Below are positions 53,793 to 62,974 of a stretch of DNA of 64,000 nucleotides, piece by piece (positions within the stretch are counted from its first letter, which is position 1; each line of letters opens with the position of its first letter). A program made the position numbers and the translations under genes. The notes beneath the pieces were generated by a model, which saw only the letters and a program-made list of their open reading frames with translations, ran no database searches and was not told the DNA's origin. Source of the DNA: Bacillota bacterium (lineage in GTDB: Bacteria; Bacillota; Clostridia; Lachnospirales; Lachnospiraceae); NCBI GenBank assembly GCA_023442465.1, contig JAEZZQ010000001.1, positions 124,001 to 188,000 on the forward strand. The letters are read 5' to 3'.

Positions 53793-54677
53793 ATGAATAA
53801 AAAGCATAATTATACTAAAGCTATGACGCAGTTTTTTGTGTATCTGGCTTTGATCATCTTTGCCGTGACTATCGTTGTTCCGGTTGCATGGGTATTTATG
53901 GCCTCTTTGAAAGAGAATGCTGAATTTTACGGGAGAAGTCCATGGACACTTCCTGAGAGACTCAATTTTCAGAATTTTATAGATGCCTTTGAGAAGGCCA
54001 ATATGGGAACCTATATGGTGAATTCGATCATCGTAACAATATTGGCGCTCGGTTTTTTGCTGTTGATCGCCATTCCGGCGGCTTATGTATTGGCGAGATA
54101 CCGCTTTAAAGGCAGTAAGACCCTTAATGTAGTATTTATGGCAGGTTTGTTCGTAAATGTAAATTATATCGTTGTGCCTATTTTCCTCATGCTGGTGGAT
54201 GGCGATACTTTCCTGCGGGGACATGGTATGCCCCCGATGCTGCTGAATAATCTTATTATGCTGGCTCTTATTTATGCATCTACCCATCTGCCGTTTACCG
54301 TATATCTTTTATCAGGATTTTTTGCATCTATTCCGAAGGATTATGAAGAAGCGGCGTTTGTAGACGGAAGCGGTTATGTGCGTACCATGGCAACGATCAT
54401 GATTCCTATGGCCAGACCGGCTGTTATTACCATTATTTTATTTAATTTCCTTGCATTTTGGAACGAATATATTATTTCTATGACTTTGATGACAAAAGAT
54501 AAGTTTAAGACACTTCCGGTAGGCTTAATGAATTTGGTAAGCGCGCAAAAGGCGTCAACAAATTATGGGCAGCTGTATGCGGGGCTTGTCATTGTCATGC
54601 TTCCTACATTGATACTATACATGCTGGTACAAAGGCGTTTGACGCAGGGTATGAGCCTGGGCGGCCTAAAAGGATAG
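53793..54677 (+). CDS. Sugar ABC transporter permease, MalG/UgpE type
   Basis: A 294-residue permease with six hydrophobic segments and the EAA loop ASIPKDYEEAAFVDGSGY, ending in LTQGMSLGGLKG, the usual C-terminus of sugar importers of this type. AAAGGAGG precedes the ATG, 15 bp after the partner permease. Confidence 0.94.
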   Translation: MNKKHNYTKAMTQFFVYLALIIFAVTIVVPVAWVFMASLKENAEFYGRSPWTLPERLNFQNFIDAFEKANMGTYMVNSIIVTILALGFLLLIAIPAAYVLARYRFKGSKTLNVVFMAGLFVNVNYIVVPIFLMLVDGDTFLRGHGMPPMLLNNLIMLALIYASTHLPFTVYLLSGFFASIPKDYEEAAFVDGSGYVRTMATIMIPMARPAVITIILFNFLAFWNEYIISMTLMTKDKFKTLPVGLMNLVSAQKASTNYGQLYAGLVIVMLPTLILYMLVQRRLTQGMSLGGLKG

Positions 54678-54687
54678 GAGGATAGTT

Positions 54688-54864
54688 ATGGAAGGGAAAA
54701 AACTGCTGGCAGTAAAAACAGTGAAGATGATTTTATTTGTGGTTTTTTTAACGATGATCATATGGGGACAGAAGCAGGTTGGTTATGTAAACCTTGGCAT
54801 TATGCTGACCGGTCTTGCCGGACTGCTTATGCTTTTGTACTCTTACAATAAAAAGTACCGATAG
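54688..54864 (+). CDS. 58-residue membrane protein in the GH112 operon
   Basis: A short gene, ATG 54688 to TAG 54862-54864, with AGGAGG 6 nt upstream and 10 bp after the permease stop, encoding MEGKKLLAVKTVKMILFVVF... with two hydrophobic segments (about 13-27 and 34-51) and a basic end (YNKKYR). It resembles small uncharacterised proteins (possibly the DUF6903 group) that I recall next to sugar ABC/GH112 genes in Lachnospiraceae. Function unknown; a small transporter accessory is one possibility. The strong ribosome site and tight spacing argue that it is real. Confidence 0.8.
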   Translation: MEGKKLLAVKTVKMILFVVFLTMIIWGQKQVGYVNLGIMLTGLAGLLMLLYSYNKKYR

Positions 54865-54888
54865 AAAAAAAGAATAGAGGAGAGGATT

Positions 54889-57048
54889 ATGTTGATGACT
54901 GGCAGACTGACATTACCTACCGACATAGATATGGTAGACGAGACAATAAGGCTGAAAAATCTTCTTGGAGCGGATGCGCTGCGAGATTGTGACGGAACGG
55001 CGATGCCGGAGGAACTTTTAACTCAGAGTGCCAAAAAATATGCAACCTATTATACGACAAGAAAAGATAACGATTGGGCGAAGGAAAATCCAGAGGAAAT
55101 CCAGCAGGAATATTTGATCAGTGACCGCGTGACGGCAAGAGATACGAAGCTCAGGATCAAACTGATGAAAGGGTTTCATACCGAGCAGCTGAAGGTAAAT
55201 ACAATTGACGATCCGAAACGATGGTGGGAGGTTGTAGACAGGACGACCGGAGAGGTAGTTCCCGTGTATAAATGGGAATTTGACGGTGAAACGGAAGAGG
55301 TAGTGATCGAATCTGTGAAATACCATCAATATACGGTCAGCTTTCTGGCATTTCTTGTCTGGGATCCGGTGCATATGTATAATTTCATTACAAATGACTG
55401 GAAAGATGCGCCCCATCAGCTGACTTTTGACGTAAGGCAGCCGAAGACACAGATACATGTGAAAGAAAAACTTAAAAGATGGTGTGAAGAAAATCCTCAC
55501 ATCGATGTAGTGCGGTTTACTACATTTTTTCATCAATTCACTTTGACTTTTGACGAAAATAAGCGTGAAAAATATGTGGAATGGTTCGGATACAGCGCAA
55601 GCGTAAGCCCTTACATTCTGGAACAGTTTGAAAGGTGGGCCGGTTACAAATTCCGCCCGGAGTTTATCGTGGATCAAGGTTATCATAATTCCCTGTTCCG
55701 GGTACCGAGCAAAGAATTTAAGGATTTCATTGAATTCCAACAGATAGAAGTCAGTAAGCTGGCGAAAGAAATGGTAGATATTGTACATGAATACGGCAAA
55801 GAAGCGATGATGTTCCTCGGCGACCACTGGATCGGAACAGAACCCTTCGGAAAATACTTTCAGGATATCGGATTGGATGCTGTGGTAGGTTCGGTAGGCG
55901 ATGGAGTGACACTCCGTATGATTTCTGATATTAAAGGAGTAAAATATACGGAAGGAAGGCTTCTTCCTTATTTCTTCCCGGATGTATTCTGCGAGGGGGG
56001 AGATCCTATCGGCGAAGCGCAGGATAACTGGCTGAAGGCAAGGCGTGCAATTTTACGTTCACCGCTTGACCGTATCGGATACGGTGGATATTTGAAACTC
56101 GCTTCCGAATGGCCGGGATTTATTGATGAGATAAAATATGTGGTAAATGAGTTCCGTCTCATTCATGAAAATATGCAGGGTACAAAAGCTTATACGGCAC
56201 CGTTTAAGGTCGCAGTTTTAAATTGCTGGGGAAATTTGAGAAGATGGATGGCAAATCAGGTGCATCATGCCATATGGCATAGAGAAATTTATTCTTATGT
56301 AGGTGTGATCGAATGCTTGAGCGGTATGCCTTTCGATGTGGAATTTATTACATTTGATGAGATCAGAAACGGGATAGCGGAAGATATCAAGGTGATCATT
56401 AATGCGGGAGATGCTTATACATCTTTCAGCGGAGCAGAAAACTGGATCGATCCGGAAGTTGTGACCTCTTTACGGGAATTTGTAGATAACGGAGGCGGTT
56501 TTATCGGCGTGGGAGAACCTACGGCATATCAGTTTGAAGGGCGCTATTTTCAATTAAGCGACGTACTTGGTGTGGATAAAGAAATGTGCTTTTCTCTCAG
56601 CACCGATAAATATAATGAACTGGATACCGATCATTTTATTCTGGAAGATATTGAAGGGAATGTGGATTTCGGCGAAGGTATGAGCCGCATTTATGCGCAG
56701 GGAGAGAATTACCAGATTTTAAATAAGGACGGAGAATACAGCCGGCTTGTTGTAAATGATTACGGAAAAGGGCACAGCGTTTATTTTGCGGGACTTCCGT
56801 ATTCCCCTCAGAACTGCCGCATCCTGCTTCGTGCGATTTATTATGCCGCAGGCATGGAAAGTGAAATGAAGAAATTCTATGTAACGAATGTGGATACCGA
56901 AGTAACGGTGTTTGAAAAGACCGGAAAAGCTGCGGTAATCAATAATGCAAAGGAAGCAAAACATACAGAACTTTATATTGACGGCAGGCTGGCATATAGT
57001 CTGGACTTGAACCCTATGGAAATGAGATGGGTGGACTGCCGCAAATAG
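54889..57048 (+). CDS. lnpA: 1,3-beta-galactosyl-N-acetylhexosamine phosphorylase (GH112)
   Basis: Splits galacto-N-biose or lacto-N-biose with phosphate into galactose-1-phosphate and GalNAc or GlcNAc, in the cytoplasm. The 719 residues match GH112 from the GRLTLPTD opening through FTTFFHQFTLTFDENKREKY, VDQGYHNSLFRVPS and GDHWIGTEPF, where Asp312 plausibly corresponds to the general acid (Asp313 in the Bifidobacterium enzyme). A C-terminal beta domain follows. No signal peptide. Start is ATG 54889 or, with better spacing from GAGGAGAGG, ATG 54895. Specificity for galacto- versus lacto-N-biose cannot be read from the sequence. Confidence 0.95.
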   Translation: MLMTGRLTLPTDIDMVDETIRLKNLLGADALRDCDGTAMPEELLTQSAKKYATYYTTRKDNDWAKENPEEIQQEYLISDRVTARDTKLRIKLMKGFHTEQLKVNTIDDPKRWWEVVDRTTGEVVPVYKWEFDGETEEVVIESVKYHQYTVSFLAFLVWDPVHMYNFITNDWKDAPHQLTFDVRQPKTQIHVKEKLKRWCEENPHIDVVRFTTFFHQFTLTFDENKREKYVEWFGYSASVSPYILEQFERWAGYKFRPEFIVDQGYHNSLFRVPSKEFKDFIEFQQIEVSKLAKEMVDIVHEYGKEAMMFLGDHWIGTEPFGKYFQDIGLDAVVGSVGDGVTLRMISDIKGVKYTEGRLLPYFFPDVFCEGGDPIGEAQDNWLKARRAILRSPLDRIGYGGYLKLASEWPGFIDEIKYVVNEFRLIHENMQGTKAYTAPFKVAVLNCWGNLRRWMANQVHHAIWHREIYSYVGVIECLSGMPFDVEFITFDEIRNGIAEDIKVIINAGDAYTSFSGAENWIDPEVVTSLREFVDNGGGFIGVGEPTAYQFEGRYFQLSDVLGVDKEMCFSLSTDKYNELDTDHFILEDIEGNVDFGEGMSRIYAQGENYQILNKDGEYSRLVVNDYGKGHSVYFAGLPYSPQNCRILLRAIYYAAGMESEMKKFYVTNVDTEVTVFEKTGKAAVINNAKEAKHTELYIDGRLAYSLDLNPMEMRWVDCRK

Positions 57049-57067
57049 CGGATAATGCGAGAAAGGC

Positions 57068-58429
57068 ATGGTTATTATTATGGATAAACCCAATATTTTG
57101 TTTTATTTTTCCGACCAGCAAAGATGGGATACCATAGGCTGTTATGGGCAGCCCCTTCCCATTACTCCCAATTTGGACAAGCTGGCGGGGGAGGGAGTGG
57201 TTTTTGAAGAAGCCTATACACCCCAGCCTGTCTGCGGACCTTGCCGTGCTATTTTCCAGACAGGGCTGTATCCGACACAAATGGGATGCTTTAGAAATGG
57301 AATTTCCCTGCCGGATGATGTGAAGACGGTTGCCGATTACATGTATGAAGCGGGTTATGACTGCGCGTATATAGGGAAGTGGCATTTGGCCAGTGATGAT
57401 GCGGGAAGTACAAAACCGGAGGCAGATTATGCGACAACAGCCATTCCCCCGGAAAAACGAGGCGGTTATAAAGGCTTTTGGCGTGCGTCCGATATTCTTG
57501 AGTTTACGTCTCATGGATATGACGGGTATGTATATGACGAGAATATGAATAAATGCGAATTCAAGGGATACCGCGTAGACAAGATTACGGATTATGCTTT
57601 GGAATATCTGGGAAATTGCGATGGAAAGCAGCCGTTTTTTATGACGATCTCTCATATTGAGCCTCATCATCAAAATGATCGTAAGCACTACGAAGGCCCG
57701 GACGGATCGAAAGAAGTATTTAAGGATTTTGTGCTGCCGGGTGATTTGGAGGCATTAGAAGGCAATGCGAGAGAAGAATACCCGGATTATCTTGGCTGCT
57801 GCAAAAGCCTCGATGATAATCTGGGAAGAGTGGTGGAAAAACTTAAGGAAAAGGGCTTATATGAGAATACGATTATTGTATATTCGTCGGACCACGGTTC
57901 TCATTTCCGGACAAGGAATAAAGACATCCATCTAAACGGAGGAGATGATTATAAACGCTCTTGTCATTCCTCGTCTCTTCATGTGCCTCTCATTATTGCC
58001 GGACCGGGTTTTAGAGGAAGCAGGCGTATCGCAGAGCTGGTAAGTACGATAAGTCTTCCCAAGACATTTCTTGCTATGGCAGGAATTCATGTGAAAGATG
58101 GCATGGCGGGGGAAAATCTGCAGGAGGTATTGGAAGGAGATACACAGGAAAGAAGAGCAGTTTTTGCTCAGATCAGCGAGAGCCGCGTGGGGAGATGCGT
58201 CCGGACGCAGGACTACCTTTTCAGCGTATATGCGCCGGATAAAAACGGGTTCGAATATGCGGACAGCGATGTGTATGCACCGGATTTTCTCTATGATCTG
58301 AAAAAAGATCCTTATGAGCTTCACAATGTTGCGGATGATGAGGCTTATGCAGAAATCAAAGAGGAAATGAAAAAACTGCTTATCAGAGAAATGAAAAAAG
58401 CGGGAGAAAGGGAACCTGTTATTCAATAG
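57068..58429 (+). CDS. Cytoplasmic sulfatase, formylglycine type
   Basis: A 453-residue sulfatase. NILFYFSDQQRWDTIGCYG holds the metal-binding Asp, VCGPCRAIFQTGLYPTQ the active-site C56-x-P-C-R60 (Cys to be turned into formylglycine), IGKWHLA the conserved Lys/His, and YSSDHGSHF the second metal pair. There is no signal peptide, unlike exported mucin sulfatases. It follows GH112 by 19 bp and is followed by its likely maturase, so a sulfated GalNAc/GlcNAc-containing sugar inside the cell is the likely substrate. AGAAAGG precedes ATG 57068. Confidence 0.93.
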   Translation: MVIIMDKPNILFYFSDQQRWDTIGCYGQPLPITPNLDKLAGEGVVFEEAYTPQPVCGPCRAIFQTGLYPTQMGCFRNGISLPDDVKTVADYMYEAGYDCAYIGKWHLASDDAGSTKPEADYATTAIPPEKRGGYKGFWRASDILEFTSHGYDGYVYDENMNKCEFKGYRVDKITDYALEYLGNCDGKQPFFMTISHIEPHHQNDRKHYEGPDGSKEVFKDFVLPGDLEALEGNAREEYPDYLGCCKSLDDNLGRVVEKLKEKGLYENTIIVYSSDHGSHFRTRNKDIHLNGGDDYKRSCHSSSLHVPLIIAGPGFRGSRRIAELVSTISLPKTFLAMAGIHVKDGMAGENLQEVLEGDTQERRAVFAQISESRVGRCVRTQDYLFSVYAPDKNGFEYADSDVYAPDFLYDLKKDPYELHNVADDEAYAEIKEEMKKLLIREMKKAGEREPVIQ

Positions 58430-58447
58430 CATATCTGATATCATAGA

Positions 58448-58486
58448 CAGTAAGCCATACCGGTTGCAATACGGTATGGCTTACTG
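58448..58486 (+). repeat. Perfect 15-bp hairpin between sulfatase and maturase
   Basis: CAGTAAGCCATACCG / CGGTATGGCTTACTG around a 9-nt loop, with no T-run after it. It lies 18 bp past the sulfatase stop. Likely an RNA processing or stability element setting the sulfatase-to-maturase ratio, or a factor-dependent terminator. Confidence 0.7.
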
Positions 58487-58518
58487 CACAGTGAACAGGG
58501 GAAGGAAAGGTGAAAGGT

Positions 58519-59643
58519 ATGCCGGCGTTGCAATTGTTGATAAAACCAGTTTCGGGGTTATGCAATATGAAATGCAGTTATTGCTTTTATTGCGATATTG
58601 CAAGTAAGAGGGAGATAGCATCCTATGGTACTATGAAAATAGATACTTTAGAGAAAGTGATAGAAAAAGCATTGCATTATGCAGAACACACATGCGGATT
58701 TATTTTTCAGGGAGGTGAGCCCACCCTTGCAGGACTGGATTTCTTTGAAAAAGTAGTTGAACTGCAGAGACTATATAATCATAAAGGAGTAAATATACAG
58801 AATTCCATTCAGACAAATGGCTATGAGATAGATGAAAAATGGTGTCATTTTTTTAAAGAGAACCACTTTCTTGTAGGACTTTCTATAGATGGGATAAAGG
58901 CAACTCATGATATTTACAGAAGAACAAAGGGCGGCAAAGACACCTTTTTAGAGATAATAAATACGGCCTCCATGTTTGACCGAGTGGGAGTAGAGTACAA
59001 TGTTTTGACAGTGGTACATAAAAGTACGGCTGTCAGGATACGCAGGATATATGAATTTTATAAAAAAAGGGGATTTAAATATCAGCAATATATTGCATGT
59101 CTGGATCCTGTGTTTGAAAAACAGGGAACGGAAGAATACTCTCTCACTCCCGAAGCATATGGAGACTTTCTGAAAGAATTATTTGACTTGTGGTATATTG
59201 ATCTTCAGTGGGGGCGTCAGCCTTATATCAGGCAATTTGAAAATTATGTGGCAATTCTTCTGGGGTATCAGCCGGAAAGCTGTGAGCAGAGGGGGATATG
59301 CGGTATTCAGCATGCAATAGAAGCGGACGGTGAGGTATATCCGTGTGATTTTTATGTTTTGGATGATTACAAGCTTGGTAACTTAAATGAATGCAGCTTC
59401 CTTGAAATTGCCGAAAAAAGAGAACAAATCGGCTTTATACAATCATCGGCAGAGCATGGGGAAGAGTGTGAAAAATGTTCCTATTTTCCACTATGCCGCG
59501 GAGGGTGCGCAAGACACCGGATGGAACTTCAGGATGGGAGCGGGAGGAGAAATTATTTCTGTCAGTCCTATAAGATGTTTTTTGCGCACAGCATGGACAG
59601 GCTGAATGATATAGCACGGAAGATAAAGGAAAGAGGCAGATAA
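58519..59643 (+). CDS. Anaerobic sulfatase-maturating radical SAM enzyme
   Basis: anSME turns the sulfatase cysteine into formylglycine without oxygen. The sequence has PVSGLCNMKCSYCFYCD near the N-terminus (CX3CX2C cluster), QGGEPTLAG, IQTNGYEID and, at the C-terminus, SPASM cysteines (CGIQ; YPCDFYVL with the likely catalytic Asp; CEKCSYFPLCRGGC). 374 residues from ATG 58519, which has AAAGG 8 nt upstream; a GTG at 58510 is an alternative. Placement behind a Cys-type sulfatase is a firm functional match. Confidence 0.95.
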   Translation: MPALQLLIKPVSGLCNMKCSYCFYCDIASKREIASYGTMKIDTLEKVIEKALHYAEHTCGFIFQGGEPTLAGLDFFEKVVELQRLYNHKGVNIQNSIQTNGYEIDEKWCHFFKENHFLVGLSIDGIKATHDIYRRTKGGKDTFLEIINTASMFDRVGVEYNVLTVVHKSTAVRIRRIYEFYKKRGFKYQQYIACLDPVFEKQGTEEYSLTPEAYGDFLKELFDLWYIDLQWGRQPYIRQFENYVAILLGYQPESCEQRGICGIQHAIEADGEVYPCDFYVLDDYKLGNLNECSFLEIAEKREQIGFIQSSAEHGEECEKCSYFPLCRGGCARHRMELQDGSGRRNYFCQSYKMFFAHSMDRLNDIARKIKERGR

Positions 59644-59646
59644 AGT

Positions 59647-60429
59647 ATGTATTTCTTATTTTTTATCATTAGCTTTTTGGCATCGGTAATCGGTGCTGTT
59701 TGTGGGATCGGAGGCGGTGTGATCATAAAGCCCGTTTTGGATGCGGCTGGATTAATGGAAGTGGGGGCAGTCAGTTTTTTGTCAGGATGTACCGTATTAT
59801 CCATGTCTTTCGTTTCCGTGGTACGTTCTTTGGGAACCGGAGATAAAGTGATCGAGTGGAGAAGAGGAACGGCGCTTGCGGCAGGGGCGGCAATAGGGGG
59901 AGCAGGGGGAAAAGAAATTTTTCAATATGCCTACACCCATTTTGCGGACAGCAGCCATGTTGGAGTTGTTCAGTCAGGAGTTCTTTTGTTTGTGACAGCG
60001 CTCACTTTCGTTTACACGTTGAACAAGCATAGAGTGAAAACTTACCATATAAGGAGCTTGTTTCTGTGTGCTGTTACCGGACTGGCTCTTGGCCTTATGT
60101 CGGCATTTCTGGGCATTGGAGGAGGACCCATTAATCTGATGGTGCTTTCTTTCTGCTTTTCCATGACAGCCAAACAGGCGGCTGCCAATTCTTTGTACAT
60201 CATATTATTTTCCCAGCTTACCGGCTTGCTCCATACGCTGGCAACGAATACAGCCCCTGAATTTCCGGTCAGTATTTTAGGATTTATGATTATGGGCGGT
60301 GTTCTAGGAGCGCTTGCAGGAGGCAGAATTAATGAGAGGATTCTTGACAGACATGTGAATAAACTGTTTATGGTTCTGATGGCTGTTATAATGGGAATTA
60401 ATATTTACAATATCCATATGTTCTTATGA
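59647..60429 (+). CDS. TauE/SafE family anion exporter
   Basis: A 260-residue membrane protein with about eight segments and the duplicated glycine motif GIGGGVIIKPVL / GIGGGPINLMVL that marks TauE/SafE. Family members move sulfite, sulfoacetate or related oxyanions. It begins 3 bp after the maturase stop and so belongs to the sulfatase operon. The inference is export of the sulfate (or a product of it) freed in the cytoplasm, which fits the absence of a sulfatase export signal. Confidence 0.9.
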   Translation: MYFLFFIISFLASVIGAVCGIGGGVIIKPVLDAAGLMEVGAVSFLSGCTVLSMSFVSVVRSLGTGDKVIEWRRGTALAAGAAIGGAGGKEIFQYAYTHFADSSHVGVVQSGVLLFVTALTFVYTLNKHRVKTYHIRSLFLCAVTGLALGLMSAFLGIGGGPINLMVLSFCFSMTAKQAAANSLYIILFSQLTGLLHTLATNTAPEFPVSILGFMIMGGVLGALAGGRINERILDRHVNKLFMVLMAVIMGINIYNIHMFL

Positions 60430-60469
60430 AAGAAAGCACGGGTGTATGATAAGGGCATATTTTTACCAA

Positions 60470-60498
60470 TTGCATGTATCCGGTTTTTACATTATAAT
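60470..60498 (+). promoter_or_regulatory. Promoter of the aconitase-like gene
   Basis: TTGCAT (60470-60475) and TATAAT (60493-60498), 17-bp spacer, 37 bp before the ATG at 60536. Confidence 0.7.
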
Positions 60499-60535
60499 TG
60501 GAAATGATAATCTAAAGAATGACAGGAGGATACGC

Positions 60536-62830
60536 ATGGTACAATTATATGAAACCGGCGCATATCTGTTAAATGGAACCGAACTGATTCCCGATGATGG
60601 AAATGCGCAGGCAGCAATCAAGAGTAAGACAGGTAAAAACATAAATAAAGAAGATGCGGCGAAGGAAACGATTGCCTATGGTATTTTGGAAGAGCACAAT
60701 ACTTCAGGCAACATGAACAAGCTGAAAATAAAATTCGATAAACTGACTTCCCACGATATTACATTTGTAGGCATTATACAGACGGCGCGCGCGTCCGGAC
60801 TGGAGAAGTTCCCGGTTCCTTATGTGCTGACCAACTGCCATAATTCTCTTTGTGCGGTAGGAGGCACTATCAATGAAGATGATCACATGTTCGGCCTTTC
60901 CTGTGCGAAGAAATACGGCGGCGTGTATGTGCCACCTCATCAGGCTGTTATCCACCAGTATGCGAGAGAGATGCTCGCAGGCGGCGGACGCATGATTCTT
61001 GGCTCGGATTCCCACACCCGTTACGGCGCTCTGGGAACCATGGCGATGGGAGAAGGCGGACCGGAGCTGGTGAAGCAGCTTTTGAACCAGACCTACGACA
61101 TTAACATGCCGGAGGTGATCGGCGTTTATCTGGCCGGTGAGCCGGTAAAGGGTGTAGGACCTCAGGACGTGGCGCTTGCCATTATCGGCAAGGTATTTGC
61201 TAATGGCTATGTGAAAAATAAAGTAATGGAATTCGTCGGACCGGGCGTGGATTCCTTAAGCGCAGATTTTAGAATCGGTATCGATGTAATGACGACGGAG
61301 ACCACCTGCCTTTCCTCTATTTGGAAAACGGATAAGGAAATCGAGGAGTTCTACGAGATACACGGCAGGAAAGAAGAGTATAAAGAGCTCACGCCGGGCG
61401 AGGCGGCATACTATGACGGAATGATTGTAGTAGACCTGAGTGCAGTCAGACCGATGATCGCAATGCCCTTCCATCCCAGCAACACTTATACGATCGAAGA
61501 GCTGAACGCCAATTTAGACGACATTCTTGACGATGTAGAGAAAAAGGCGATAGTCAGTCTGGACGGAGCGGTTGATTTTACATTGAAGAATAAAGTGAAA
61601 AACGGTAAATTTTATGTGGACCAGGGTATCATCGCAGGCTGTGCAGGCGGGGGATTTGAGAATATCTGCGCGGCAGCGGACATTCTGAAGGGAGCTTATA
61701 TCGGCTCGGACGGATTTACCTTAAGCGTATATCCCGCTTCCACGCCGATTTATATGGAGCTTATCAGGAACGGCTGTGCGGCATCGCTTATGGAGACGGG
61801 TGCGGTACTTAAGACGGCTTTCTGCGGCCCTTGCTTCGGTGCGGGCGACACGCCGGCGAACAACGCTTTCAGCATCCGCCATTCCACGAGAAACTTCCCT
61901 AACAGAGAAGGCTCTAAGCTGCAAAACGGACAGATTTCCTCCGTAGCACTGATGGATGCCCGCTCTATCGCAGCCACAAGCGCGAATAAGGGAATTCTTA
62001 CGGCAGCGACAGACTTTGACGGAACGATCGGAAAGTATAAATACCATTTTGACTCCAACATCTATGCGAACCGTGTATTCGATTCCAAGGGAGTGGCGGA
62101 ACCCGATGTGGAGATTCAATTCGGCCCCAACATCAAGGACTGGCCGAAGATGGGAGCACTTCCTGAGAATTTGGTACTCCGCGTAGTTTCTGAGATACAC
62201 GATACGGTTACCACTACGGACGAGCTGATTCCTTCCGGGGAGACATCTTCCTACCGTTCTAATCCTTTAGGGCTTGCAGAATTTACGCTGTCCAGAAAGG
62301 ACCCTGCTTACGTGGGACGTGCCAAGGATATTCAGACGGCGCAGACCGCGGTTATGGAAGGGAAGTGTCCGTTGGAAGTAAAGCCGGAATTAAAGCCTGT
62401 AATGGCGGTGATTCAAAAGGCCTATCCCGAGGTGGGAGAAGGCAATATCGGTTTTGGCTCTACCATTTTCGCGGTAAAACCGGGCGATGGTTCCGCCAGA
62501 GAACAGGCAGCTTCCTGCCAGAAGGTGCTGGGAGGCTGGGCGAATATCGCGAACGAATATGCCACGAAGAGATATCGTTCCAATCTGATCAACTGGGGTA
62601 TGCTTCCCTTTATCATCAAAGAGGACGATAAGAAGCTTCCTTTTAAGAATCTGGACTATATTTTCATACCTGATATTAAGAAGGCGGTAGAGGAAAAAGC
62701 GGACAGCATCGCAGCCTTTGCAGTAGGCGAAAGCGATATGGTAAGGTTCGAACTGTCGTTAGGAGAGCTTACCGATGAAGAGCGCCAGATTATTCTTAGA
62801 GGCTGCTTGATTAATTATAACAGAGTTTAG
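60536..62830 (+). CDS. Aconitase-superfamily hydratase (YbhJ-like)
   Basis: A 764-residue enzyme of the aconitase fold: GSDSHTRYGALGTMAMGEGG, CAGGGFENICAAADIL and TAFCGPCFGAGDTP (cysteines for the 4Fe-4S cluster), NFPNREGSKLQNG (the swivel-side Arg region) and a C-terminal swivel domain. Its sequence is closer to the uncharacterised YbhJ-type hydratases than to citrate-cycle aconitase; substrate unknown. Start is ATG 60536 with AGGAGG 6 nt upstream; the frame continues up to 60446 without a site. Confidence 0.87.
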   Translation: MVQLYETGAYLLNGTELIPDDGNAQAAIKSKTGKNINKEDAAKETIAYGILEEHNTSGNMNKLKIKFDKLTSHDITFVGIIQTARASGLEKFPVPYVLTNCHNSLCAVGGTINEDDHMFGLSCAKKYGGVYVPPHQAVIHQYAREMLAGGGRMILGSDSHTRYGALGTMAMGEGGPELVKQLLNQTYDINMPEVIGVYLAGEPVKGVGPQDVALAIIGKVFANGYVKNKVMEFVGPGVDSLSADFRIGIDVMTTETTCLSSIWKTDKEIEEFYEIHGRKEEYKELTPGEAAYYDGMIVVDLSAVRPMIAMPFHPSNTYTIEELNANLDDILDDVEKKAIVSLDGAVDFTLKNKVKNGKFYVDQGIIAGCAGGGFENICAAADILKGAYIGSDGFTLSVYPASTPIYMELIRNGCAASLMETGAVLKTAFCGPCFGAGDTPANNAFSIRHSTRNFPNREGSKLQNGQISSVALMDARSIAATSANKGILTAATDFDGTIGKYKYHFDSNIYANRVFDSKGVAEPDVEIQFGPNIKDWPKMGALPENLVLRVVSEIHDTVTTTDELIPSGETSSYRSNPLGLAEFTLSRKDPAYVGRAKDIQTAQTAVMEGKCPLEVKPELKPVMAVIQKAYPEVGEGNIGFGSTIFAVKPGDGSAREQAASCQKVLGGWANIANEYATKRYRSNLINWGMLPFIIKEDDKKLPFKNLDYIFIPDIKKAVEEKADSIAAFAVGESDMVRFELSLGELTDEERQIILRGCLINYNRV

Positions 62831-62922
62831 TAAAGTATTTCTGTGAATATCCGATATATTATATGCAGGGCAAAGTGCTTCGGCCGAGGACTTTCCCTGC
62901 AATATAACATCGTTAAGCCACG

Positions 62923-62974
62923 GATGGTATTTATGAAACGTAACATAGTTACGTTGATAGATACCATCTTTTTT
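62923..62974 (+). terminator. Terminator of the aconitase-like gene
   Basis: A 20-bp stem with a few mismatches: GATGGTAT...AACGTAAC pairs with GTTACGTT...ATACCATC around a 3-nt loop, followed by TTTTTT. Confidence 0.85.
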
